Source: JAYTXL01 sp043742955
GTDB taxonomy: Bacteria; Verrucomicrobiota; Verrucomicrobiia; Limisphaerales; JAYTXL01
DNA length: 15,939 nt
Direction of reading: 5' to 3'
Assembly: GCA_043742955.1 (NCBI GenBank)
Contig: JAYTXL010000023.1
Span: 1-15,939 of the forward strand
A program made the position numbers and the translations under genes. Below the pieces are notes generated by a model. The model did not search any database, was not told the origin of the DNA, and was given only the letters and a program-made list of their open reading frames with translations. Below are positions 1-7,172 of the stretch, piece by piece (position 1 is the stretch's first letter; every line of letters starts with the position of its first letter).

Positions 1-1
1 G

Positions 2-577
2 CCAACGCGTCTGCGCATCGGCGATCACAATGTGTTTCGCGAACACGTCACGGTACATCGCTCAACCAAAGTCGCCGACGAAACTTGGGTTGGCTCGCAC
101 AATTTTCTCATGGCGAACTGTCATGTGGGCCACAACGTCCGCCTCGGCAACCACATCATCATCGCCAACGGCGCGCTCCTGGCGGGGCATGTGACAGTGG
201 ACGATCGCGTGTTCATTTCCGGCAACTGCCTCGTCCATCAATTTGTGCGCATCGGCACCCTGGCTTTGATGCAGGGCGGCGCGGCGATCAGCAAAGATTT
301 GCCCCCCTACACCGTGGCGCGCGGCGACAATGCCATTTGCGGATTGAACACCATCGGCTTGCGCCGCGCGGGCTTCACGAGCGGGCACCGGCTCGAATTA
401 AGCCGCCTTTATCATGCCTTGTTCCGCTCGGGAAAAAATCTCCGGCAAGCGGTGTCTGAAGCCCGAGGCATTGCGCTGAGCGAAGGGGCGGTTGCCTTGC
501 TGGATTTTATCGCCCTCAGTAAACGGGGGGTTTGTGGCGACATTGGCGCGCCTCCGGGAAAGGAAGCGGACATTTAG
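2..577 (+). CDS. lpxA: UDP-N-acetylglucosamine acyltransferase LpxA (5' end outside window)
   Basis: LpxA catalyses the first cytoplasmic step of lipid A synthesis, moving an (R)-3-hydroxyacyl chain from acyl carrier protein to UDP-GlcNAc. The frame is open from base 2, so the N-terminal third lies outside the window and about 191 residues remain. Left-handed beta-helix hexapeptide repeats are evident. The conserved histidines of the family are present: HVGH (E. coli His122/His125, the latter the catalytic base), LAGH (His144) and VHQF (His160). A helical C-terminal domain follows, with the GLRRAGF and YHALFRSGK stretches typical of LpxA. The residue aligning with E. coli Gly173, the acyl-chain ruler, is glycine, which by inference allows a long (about C14) chain. 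LpxD is less likely because the C-terminal region is LpxA-like. The gene ends at TAG. Confidence 0.93.
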   Translation, partial: PTRLRIGDHNVFREHVTVHRSTKVADETWVGSHNFLMANCHVGHNVRLGNHIIIANGALLAGHVTVDDRVFISGNCLVHQFVRIGTLALMQGGAAISKDLPPYTVARGDNAICGLNTIGLRRAGFTSGHRLELSRLYHALFRSGKNLRQAVSEARGIALSEGAVALLDFIALSKRGVCGDIGAPPGKEADI

Positions 578-798
578 CTCCGGTTTTTTCCGCGTCAACC
601 GCTTTTTGTTCCCCCTGGTTGGACCCGGTCGTGCGAATGCGTGGGCGAGCGTTCGGGCTGGAACAATTCCGGGCGACGATTCTGTTCTTGAAGCGACCAC
701 GGGCCCGTCGCGGGACGCATTTACGGCAAAACAATTCCCGCCCTGTCTTTGGCAAGAACCGGCTACCAAGATTCCGGAACCCGTGGTCTGCTGCTGGG

Positions 799-1596
799 GT
801 GAAGCCAACAGTTCCCCTAGTGTTGTCGTGCGCTTTCGCCCTGCTGTTGCTGGCGGCACTCGGCGGGGTTGCGCGCGAACCGACGGTGTGGTTTGAGCCG
901 CCGGATGAGTCTCTTTTTGCGCCTGGACGCTATGTTTACGAGCGCAATTGCATTGCCTGCCACGGGCGTTGGGGGGCCGGCGACGGCGAGGTGGGCCGGA
1001 CGGTCGTGCCGAAGCCGCGCAAGTTTTCCTCGGGCATCTTCAAATACCGCTCGACACCCCCGGGATTTCTTCCGACCACGGAAGATCTGATCCGAACCGT
1101 GCGGGGGGGCCGGGCCAACACGGCCATGCCGGTTTTTGCCAACCTTTCCGATCGCGAAGTCCGCGCCGTGGTGGAGTATGTGAAATCGTTCTCGTCGAAA
1201 TGGCGGAAGGCCGCCAACCACGCCGCGCCTTTGACATTTCCTGGTGCGCCGGACTGGCTGGCAGATCCGGCCAGCCCGGCGTCCCGCGTGAACAAAGGCA
1301 AGGCCACCTACGCGACGGCATGTGCTGCGTGCCACGGGGAGAACGGCGACGGGGAGGGGGCGGCGGCGGCGGAATTGCGAGATACGTGGGATGATCCCTG
1401 CCCACCGGGAGATTTGCGTTCGGCCGCATACCGCAATGGGCGTACCGCCGAGGACATTTTTCGTGTGCTCACCCTCGGTGTGGGTGGCACGCCGATGCCT
1501 TCATTTGGCGAAGCCTTGACTGAGGAGCAACGCTGGGAACTGGCGGCGTTCCTGCTCACCTTGCACGGACCGACAACGCCGCGCCTCGAAAAATGA
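799..1596 (+). CDS. Secreted dihaem cytochrome c
   Basis: A 265-residue protein with two cytochrome c domains in tandem. The GTG at 799 is preferred because it yields a hydrophobic signal sequence (residues about 5-24). The open frame continues upstream to a TTG at 532 but that extension is arginine-rich and not signal-like. No good ribosome binding site is visible. Haem-binding CxxCH motifs are CIACH at residues 51-55 and CAACH at 175-179. Probable axial methionines are Met110 in TAMPVF and Met233 in TPMPSF, each placed as expected after its haem site. The protein is therefore a periplasmic electron carrier or a subunit of a larger redox enzyme. No partner oxidase or reductase is adjacent. 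The gene follows lpxA in the same direction after a 221-bp gap, so co-transcription is uncertain. Confidence 0.85.
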   Translation: MKPTVPLVLSCAFALLLLAALGGVAREPTVWFEPPDESLFAPGRYVYERNCIACHGRWGAGDGEVGRTVVPKPRKFSSGIFKYRSTPPGFLPTTEDLIRTVRGGRANTAMPVFANLSDREVRAVVEYVKSFSSKWRKAANHAAPLTFPGAPDWLADPASPASRVNKGKATYATACAACHGENGDGEGAAAAELRDTWDDPCPPGDLRSAAYRNGRTAEDIFRVLTLGVGGTPMPSFGEALTEEQRWELAAFLLTLHGPTTPRLEK

Positions 1597-1848
1597 CCTT
1601 GGCGAAGACGGCGTGCGGTTGGTGGAATGAGCGCCACCTCGCCGACGGAAACCCAGTTTACAAGAAATACGCCAGGGCACCAGCGCAGTCCAGAACCTGG
1701 CGGAACCACGAAGCTCGCTGGATTGCGCGCGCGGCGGCGCTGCTCGCCGCGCAGGGACACGTCGCCGTCGAACTCATTGGAACCCGGCAACCTTTCAATC
1801 CGCTGTGAGCACGGCCCTGTTGGCTGGAGAGACGCCCCCGGCATTTTC

Positions 1849-1877
1849 TTGTTTCCACTCGGCGGCGGCGTTATATG
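1849..1877 (+). promoter_or_regulatory. Candidate sigma70-type promoter for the gdh-cyclase operon
   Basis: TTGTTT at 1849-1854 and TATATG at 1872-1877 are separated by 17 bp; an overlapping TATGAT at 1874-1879 fits the -10 consensus better but with 19-bp spacing. It lies about 60 bp upstream of the glucose dehydrogenase start in otherwise GC-rich DNA. Consensus match only, so weak evidence. Confidence 0.28.
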
Positions 1878-1924
1878 ATGCGGCATTCTTGGCGCGACCA
1901 ATGGCAATGAAGCCGGCGGCGTGC

Positions 1925-1929
1925 GGGAG
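1925..1929 (+). promoter_or_regulatory. Ribosome binding site setting the glucose dehydrogenase start
   Basis: GGGAG lies 9 nt before the ATG at 1939. It supports this ATG over the in-frame GTG at 1921 and the ATG at 1954. Confidence 0.55.
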
Positions 1930-1938
1930 TTGAATTTG

Positions 1939-3066
1939 ATGAACTCAAAAACGATGCGGGCGGTCGGCGTGGTTCCCGGACGGCGCGAAGTGCGCCTCCT
2001 CGAACACGCGGCTCCGAAAATCTCGGCGCCCAACGAAGTCCGCATCCGGACCCTGGAGGTGGGGATTTGCGGCACCGACCGCGAGATTTGCACCTTTGTG
2101 TATGGCTCCCCGCCGCCGGGGTTTGATTACCTGGTGCTCGGCCATGAATCGCTGGGTGAAGTGGTGGAGGTGGGTGCCGCCGTCACGCGCTTCAAGGTCG
2201 GCGACCTCGTGGTTCCCTCCGTCCGCCGTCCCTGTCCGCATGATCACTGCGCGCCGTGCCGGGCGGATTTGCAGGACTTCTGCGCCACCGGCGATTTCAC
2301 CGAGCGCGGGATCAAAATGACGCACGGTTTCATGACCGAGTATTACGTGGACGAGGAGCAATACCTCAATTTCGTGCCGCCCCACTTGCGCGATGTGGCG
2401 GTGCTGGTCGAGCCGTTGACCATCGTCGAGAAGGGACTCGCCCAGGTCTGGCAGGCCCAGGGCCGTCTGCCGTGGGCGCCACGGGCGGGGCCGGTTGAGG
2501 AGCGCGGAAGGGGCCGGACCGCCGTGGTGCTGGGCGCGGGTCCGGTGGGCATTCTCGGAGCGATGGCGCTGGCGATTAACGGGTTCAAGACCGTCGTTTA
2601 TTCGCGTTCCAAAACCCCGAACCCAAAGTCTGAATTGATCGCGTCGCTGGGGTTGGAATACATTTCATCCGAATCGGTCACGCCCGGGCAACTCGCCGAA
2701 CGCCTGGGCAACATCGATCTCGTATATGAGGCGGTGGGCATTCCCAGCATCGCGTTCGAGGTGCTGAATGTGCTCGGCACGAATGGGGTTTATGTCTTTA
2801 CCGGCATCCCCGCGCCGGAGCAGATGATCACGATCGACGGCGGAATGATCATGCGCAATATCGTGCTGAAGAATCAGGCCATCGTCGGGACCGTCAACGC
2901 CGATCGCGCCGCTTTCGAGGGGGCGATCCGCGACCTGGGCGAGTTCAAGAAACGCTGGCCGCAGGCGCTCGCGTCGCTGATTACCAGCCGCCATCGCGTG
3001 GCTGATTTTGCCGAATTATTGCTGGGGAAGAATACCGGGATCAAGAAAGTCATCGCCTTTGATTGA
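1939..3066 (+). CDS. Zinc-dependent glucose 1-dehydrogenase (archaeal-type, MDR superfamily)
   Basis: A 375-residue medium-chain dehydrogenase that probably oxidises D-glucose or a related aldose to the lactone with NAD(P)+. It resembles Sulfolobus-type glucose dehydrogenase along its length: VGICGTDRE near the catalytic zinc ligand Cys44, GHE at 68-70 supplying His69 and Glu70, VPSVRRPC, and DFCATGDF followed by a GFMTEYYVDE segment. A structural-zinc cysteine set is present (Cys99, 104, 107, 115), but the first spacing is CxxxxC rather than the CxxC I expect in archaeal enzymes. The Rossmann loop GAGPVG is at 199-204, and strand beta-2 ends in YSRS (221-224) with no acidic residue, suggesting NADP+ use. 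The next gene starts 36 bp downstream on the same strand, so the two are probably co-transcribed. The exact sugar substrate cannot be read from the sequence. Confidence 0.85.
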   Translation: MNSKTMRAVGVVPGRREVRLLEHAAPKISAPNEVRIRTLEVGICGTDREICTFVYGSPPPGFDYLVLGHESLGEVVEVGAAVTRFKVGDLVVPSVRRPCPHDHCAPCRADLQDFCATGDFTERGIKMTHGFMTEYYVDEEQYLNFVPPHLRDVAVLVEPLTIVEKGLAQVWQAQGRLPWAPRAGPVEERGRGRTAVVLGAGPVGILGAMALAINGFKTVVYSRSKTPNPKSELIASLGLEYISSESVTPGQLAERLGNIDLVYEAVGIPSIAFEVLNVLGTNGVYVFTGIPAPEQMITIDGGMIMRNIVLKNQAIVGTVNADRAAFEGAIRDLGEFKKRWPQALASLITSRHRVADFAELLLGKNTGIKKVIAFD

Positions 3067-3101
3067 CCGGCCTTCCTTCACCCGTAAACCCTGGAAAAAA
3101 C

Positions 3102-3731
3102 ATGAGCAAACCCTGGATTGATATCTCCGTTCCGCTCTACAGCGGGATGACCCATTGGCCCGACAATCCACCTGTCGAAATCAAAAAGATGCTCGCCATG
3201 GAAAAGGGCGCCGTCTGCAACGTCTCCCTCATGGCGTTGGGGGCGCACACGGGCACGCACATGGACGGGCTGAACCATTTCATCCGCGACGGCAAAAGTG
3301 TGGATGAACTGCCTTTCGAGGCCGTGATTGGTCGCGCCCGCGTGATCGAAATCAAGAGCAAGATCTGCATCCAGCCGGCGGACTTGCGCCCCCACAAAAT
3401 CAAACGCGGCGAACGGATCCTGTTCAAGACCCGCAACTCGGCGCGTTCCTGGAACACCGACGTCTTTGACGAGGATTTTGTTTTCATCTCGAAAGAAGCC
3501 GCGCAACACCTCGTGGATTGTGGCATTCAAACGGTCGGCGTGGATTACCTTTCCGTGGGGGGCTATCGGCGCGACGGCGTCGAGACGCACCAGATCCTGC
3601 TCGGCGCAGGGGTCTGGATCATCGAGGGTCTCAATCTTTCCCCGGTCAAGCCGGGCAAGTATGACTTGCTCTGCCTGCCCCTCAAGGTGCGCGGTGGCGA
3701 TGGCGCACCCGCCCGTGCCCTGTTACGTTGA
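3102..3731 (+). CDS. Cyclase-family metal-dependent hydrolase (KynB/isatin hydrolase fold)
   Basis: A 209-residue soluble protein of the cyclase family (PF04199), which includes bacterial kynurenine formamidase and isatin hydrolase; members hydrolyse amide or lactone-like bonds using Zn or Mn. The signature HxGTHxDxxxHF is complete: His49, His53, Asp55, His59. The second half carries GVDYLS (Asp148), then THQILL (His163) and IIEGLNL (Glu175), matching the remaining active-site region. ATG 3102 is used because the open frame upstream only offers a TTG overlapping the gdh stop and because homologues begin at this point (WIDISVPLYSGM). The Shine-Dalgarno is weak. It sits 35 bp after the glucose dehydrogenase stop, suggesting a shared transcript and perhaps a shared pathway. 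No tryptophan catabolism gene is nearby, so a kynurenine formamidase role is not supported by context. Confidence 0.85.
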   Translation: MSKPWIDISVPLYSGMTHWPDNPPVEIKKMLAMEKGAVCNVSLMALGAHTGTHMDGLNHFIRDGKSVDELPFEAVIGRARVIEIKSKICIQPADLRPHKIKRGERILFKTRNSARSWNTDVFDEDFVFISKEAAQHLVDCGIQTVGVDYLSVGGYRRDGVETHQILLGAGVWIIEGLNLSPVKPGKYDLLCLPLKVRGGDGAPARALLR

Positions 3732-3927
3732 GCGAGAGGATCCACATTTAACGCGGCGGACGCCGAGGGATTTGCTCGGCGAACCGTTGCGAATTCCTCA
3801 CGTCCTCGGCGTTAAGCTCCCCACCGTTCCGTTCCGACTTCATTCCGGTTAAAATCCACAGGTCAGGATTGTTCGGCGGGGGCTGAATTTCGAGCCCGCT
3901 TCGCTCGTCCACGAGGGACGCGCAAGA

Positions 3928-3946
3928 GTATTGCCAACGGCAATAC
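3928..3946 (+). promoter_or_regulatory. Perfect 8-bp hairpin in the leader of the cytochrome/LamG operon
   Basis: GTATTGCC and GGCAATAC pair perfectly around a 3-nt AAC loop. Six Ts follow at 3957-3962 and the next ATG is at 3971. The 10-nt gap between stem and T run is too long for a standard intrinsic terminator, so it may be a weak terminator for the upstream operon, a leader structure or an operator. The rest of the 239-bp gap (3732-3970) holds only a loose inverted copy of CGCCGAGG/CCTCGGCG (about 3763-3811) and no gene. Confidence 0.45.
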
Positions 3947-3970
3947 CCGGCGTTAATTTTTTCTCCTACC

Positions 3971-6900
3971 ATGAAGCCGATTTGTAATGCGAAGCTCCGC
4001 CGGTGGCAAATCCAGCCGAAGCCCTGGCTGCTGGCTGGCTGGCTGCTGGCCTCCGGCGCCGGCAAGGTGCCCGGTGCCGCGACGTCCACGAGCATCGATT
4101 TTAACCGGGACATCCGACCGATCCTGTCCGAGAATTGTTACGCCTGCCACGGTCCCGACCAAAACAAACGCAAGGCCGGACTGCGCCTGGACGTAAAGGC
4201 GGAGGCCTTGAAAAAACTGGGCGACGGCGGGTTCGCCATCGCGCCGGGCAAGGCGGCGAAGAGCGATTTGTTCAAGCGGGTCACTGCCAAGAATCCGGAC
4301 GACCTCATGCCGCCGCCCAGCACCGGCAAGCATCTGTCCAAGGCACAAATTGATTTGCTGCGCCGGTGGATTGATCAAGGCGCGAAGTGGTCGGGACACT
4401 GGGCCTACCTGAAACCGGAACGCCCGCCGGTGCCCGCAGTCAAGGACAAGAAATGGGCGCGCAACGAAATCGACGCTTTTATTTTGGCACGGTTGGAAAA
4501 GGCCGGCCTCAAACCGTCGGCCGAAGCCGACCGGATCACCCTCATTCGCCGGCTCACGCTGGATCTCACCGGTTTGCCGCCCACCCTGCCGGAGGTGGAC
4601 GCGTTCGTGGCGGACCCGGCGGGCAACGCATATGAGAAGCTCGTGGATCGCCTGCTGGCGGCACCTCAATACGGCGAGCGAATGGCGCAGCAATGGCTGG
4701 ATCTGGCCCGGTATGCGGACACGCATGGCTATCATGCCGACACCCATCGCAGCATGTGGCGCTGGCGCGAATGGGTGATCCAGGCCTTCAACAACAACCT
4801 GCCCTTCGACCAGTTCACGGTTGAGCAACTGGCGGGGGATTTACTGCCCAACACCACGCTGGCCCAGAAAATTGCGAGCGGCTTCAACCGGAACAACATG
4901 GTTACGGATGAAGGCGGAGCGGATCCGGACGAGTATTTCACCAAATACATCATTGACCGGGTCACTACCACGGCCACCGTCTGGCTGGGCACCACCTTCG
5001 GCTGCGCGGAATGTCACGACCACAAATACGATCCCTTCACGCAAAAGGAATTTTACCAGTTCTACGCTTTCTTCAATAACGTGAACGAGGTCGGGATGCC
5101 GAGCCGCGCGGACAATGCCGTGCCTTACATCAAGTTTCCAACGCCCGATGAAAAAGCGAAACAGGACGAGTACACCCGGAAAATCCCGGAGACCGAAAAA
5201 CGGATTCGGGATCTGGAGGCTGCCCTGCCCGCCGCGCAGGCTCAATGGGAAGTCGAGGCATTGGCCAAAGCGTCACCGGGCTCGGCGAATGCCGGTCTGC
5301 TGGCGCGCTTCGAGTTTGAAGGCAACCCCATCGACACCGCGGGAAAACTGGGCACGGGAACATTTCAGGGCGGGGCCGCACCGGTGTGGGCGGAGGGCAA
5401 ATCGGGCCAGGGATTGCAACTCGACGGCCAGGGCGGGCACGTCGATCTGGGCGGAGCGGTGGATTGGGAGCGCACCAATGTGTTTGCGATCAGTGCCTGG
5501 ATCAAGGTGGCGGACAAGGGCGGTACGGTCATTTCCAAAATGGAGGCCGGCAGTTCCACCAATGCCTATCGCGGATTCGATTTACTCGCGTTCGAGGGCA
5601 AGATCGCGGTGCACCTCATCCATAAATGGCCGGAGAACGCGCTCAAGGTCAGCACCAAGGAAACCATCCCCACGAACTCCTGGCAGCATGTGCTCCTGAC
5701 CTACGATGGCTCGAGCAAGGCCGCGGGATTAAAAATCTACGTCAACGCAAAACTGCGCGCGGTGGAGGTCGAGAAAGATACCCTTTCGGCGACCATCCGG
5801 ACGCCGCTATCGCTGCACATTGGCCAGCGGCGCAGCGATCTCGGCTTCAACGGCGTGATCGATGACCTGCGTTTTTACAACCGCGCGCCGGACCCACTCG
5901 AGATCGATTCGATCGCCGGCGGTCCCGTCCAGGCGGCGCTCACTGTCCCCGCCGCCAAACAGAGTGACGCCCAGAAAAATGAATTGAAACAATTTTACCG
6001 CGACAACTACACCGCCGAACTGACCGCCCTGCAAAAGGAGCCCGCCCGGCTGCGCTCGGAGAGTGATGCGCTCAACCTGCGAATTGATTCGACGATGGTG
6101 ATGGAGGAATTACCTCAACCGCGCCAGACGCAGATCCTGGTGCGGGGGGACTTCCGTGCGCGGGGTGACGTGGTGACCGCCGCCGTTCCGAAGAGCCTGC
6201 CACCACTGCCAGCCGGCCAACCGGCCAACCGACTGGCGCTGGCCAAATGGCTCGTTTCCCCGGAGCATCCCACCACGAGCCGGGTCACCATCAACCGCTA
6301 CTGGCAAATGTTCTTTGGCACCGGGCTTGTTAAAACCACGAACGATTTCGGATCTCAGGGCGAATGGCCGAGCCATCCGGAGTTGCTCGACTGGCTGGCC
6401 ACGGAGTTCATGGCCCGCAAATGGGACTTGAAAGCCATGGTCAAAATGATGGTGATGTCCGCGACGTACCGGCAGTCCACCGTAGTGGGTAAGAAGGTGC
6501 TGGAGCTCGATCCCTACAACCGGCTCTATGCGCGCGGGCCGCGCTTTCGCCTCGACGCGGAGGTGATTCGCGACAATGCGCTGGCCATCAGCGGCCTGCT
6601 CAACCGCAAGATCGGCGGGCCGAGCGTGTTTCCCTACCAGCCGCCCGGATTGTGGGAGGAAGTGGCCGGGGTGAGTTACACGCCGAGCAAGGGCGCGGAT
6701 TTGTACCGGCGCGGCATTTACACCTACTGGAAACGCTCGCGCCCGTATCCGTCGTTAATCACCTTTGACGCGCCCAATCGCGAAGTCTGCACCGCCGAGC
6801 GTCCGCGGACGAGCACCCCACTGCAGGCCCTGGTGGCGTTGAATGATCCGGCCTACGTGGAAGCCGCGCGGGGACTGGCACAGCGGGTCCTGCGGGAGGG

Positions 6901-7162
6901 GGGCAGCGAACTGAACCAGCGGCTGACCTACGCCTTTCGCCTGACGCTCGCGCGCGCACCCAAGCCGAAGGAACTCGAAATCCTGGCCCGCGTTTATCAA
7001 CAGGAATTGGAGCGTTACCGGGGGGACAAAACCGCCGCGGCCGCGCTCCTCACGGTCGGCGAATCGCCGGTGGCCGCAGGTCTGGATCCAAGCGAGCTGG
7101 CCGCGTGGACGGCAGTCGGCAACCTGCTTTTGAACCTGGATGAAACCCTCACCAAGGGCTGA
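3971..7162 (+). CDS. PSCyt1-DUF1549-LamG-DUF1553 secreted cytochrome protein
   Basis: A 1063-residue exported multidomain protein typical of Planctomycetes and Verrucomicrobia. After a basic N-terminus and signal segment (about 1-38), the PSCyt1 domain carries CYACH at residues 56-60 and a downstream DDLMPPPS with the likely methionine ligand. DUF1549 (PSCyt2) spans about 165-375 and ends in CAECH at 345-349, followed by the hallmark DHKYDPFTQKEFY. A short charged linker leads to a LamG/concanavalin-like domain at about 440-650, a probable carbohydrate-binding module. DUF1553 (PSD1) fills about 753-1040, including NRYWQMFFGTGLV and the RPRTSTPLQALVALN motif. No Shine-Dalgarno precedes the ATG. 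The DUF1501 gene starts 10 bp after its stop. The biochemical role is unproven; haem sites plus a lectin-like domain suggest periplasmic or surface redox chemistry on polysaccharide. Confidence 0.93.
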   Translation: MKPICNAKLRRWQIQPKPWLLAGWLLASGAGKVPGAATSTSIDFNRDIRPILSENCYACHGPDQNKRKAGLRLDVKAEALKKLGDGGFAIAPGKAAKSDLFKRVTAKNPDDLMPPPSTGKHLSKAQIDLLRRWIDQGAKWSGHWAYLKPERPPVPAVKDKKWARNEIDAFILARLEKAGLKPSAEADRITLIRRLTLDLTGLPPTLPEVDAFVADPAGNAYEKLVDRLLAAPQYGERMAQQWLDLARYADTHGYHADTHRSMWRWREWVIQAFNNNLPFDQFTVEQLAGDLLPNTTLAQKIASGFNRNNMVTDEGGADPDEYFTKYIIDRVTTTATVWLGTTFGCAECHDHKYDPFTQKEFYQFYAFFNNVNEVGMPSRADNAVPYIKFPTPDEKAKQDEYTRKIPETEKRIRDLEAALPAAQAQWEVEALAKASPGSANAGLLARFEFEGNPIDTAGKLGTGTFQGGAAPVWAEGKSGQGLQLDGQGGHVDLGGAVDWERTNVFAISAWIKVADKGGTVISKMEAGSSTNAYRGFDLLAFEGKIAVHLIHKWPENALKVSTKETIPTNSWQHVLLTYDGSSKAAGLKIYVNAKLRAVEVEKDTLSATIRTPLSLHIGQRRSDLGFNGVIDDLRFYNRAPDPLEIDSIAGGPVQAALTVPAAKQSDAQKNELKQFYRDNYTAELTALQKEPARLRSESDALNLRIDSTMVMEELPQPRQTQILVRGDFRARGDVVTAAVPKSLPPLPAGQPANRLALAKWLVSPEHPTTSRVTINRYWQMFFGTGLVKTTNDFGSQGEWPSHPELLDWLATEFMARKWDLKAMVKMMVMSATYRQSTVVGKKVLELDPYNRLYARGPRFRLDAEVIRDNALAISGLLNRKIGGPSVFPYQPPGLWEEVAGVSYTPSKGADLYRRGIYTYWKRSRPYPSLITFDAPNREVCTAERPRTSTPLQALVALNDPAYVEAARGLAQRVLREGGSELNQRLTYAFRLTLARAPKPKELEILARVYQQELERYRGDKTAAAALLTVGESPVAAGLDPSELAAWTAVGNLLLNLDETLTKG

Positions 7163-7165
7163 GGA
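7161..7165 (+). promoter_or_regulatory. Ribosome binding site setting the DUF1501 start
   Basis: GAGGA lies 7 nt before ATG 7173 and overlaps the stop codon of the upstream gene. It favours this start over the in-frame ATG at 7140, which would overlap the upstream gene by 23 nt. This suggests translational coupling. Confidence 0.6.
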
Positions 7166-7172
7166 CGCTTTT

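Larger units (their letters stand above)
1597..1938. other. Gene-free stretch between cytochrome c and glucose dehydrogenase genes
   Basis: This 342-bp stretch has no reading frame I can recognise. A short forward frame opens at ATG 1627 (83 codons) but its product is rich in Arg, Pro and Ser and has no domain. A long minus-strand frame crossing it is the antisense shadow of the cytochrome gene. The only signal seen is the promoter candidate near 1849-1877. Remains of an older gene cannot be excluded. Confidence 0.5.

Noticed and set aside
532..798. N-terminal extension of the cytochrome c frame to TTG 532
   Set aside because: The extension overlaps lpxA, is arginine-rich and would bury the signal peptide; GTG 799 gives a sensible exported protein.
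1627..1878. Forward 83-codon frame in the gene-free gap
   Set aside because: ATG present, but no ribosome binding site, composition unlike neighbouring proteins and no domain.
1308..2093. Minus-strand open frame of 261 codons across the cytochrome/gdh gap
   Set aside because: It overlaps two well-supported forward genes and its product is low-complexity Arg/Pro/Ser without motifs.
3748..4113. Minus-strand frame of 121 codons before the cytochrome/LamG gene
   Set aside because: Its first part is antisense to the signal peptide region and the rest looks like intergenic sequence containing inverted CGCCGAGG units.
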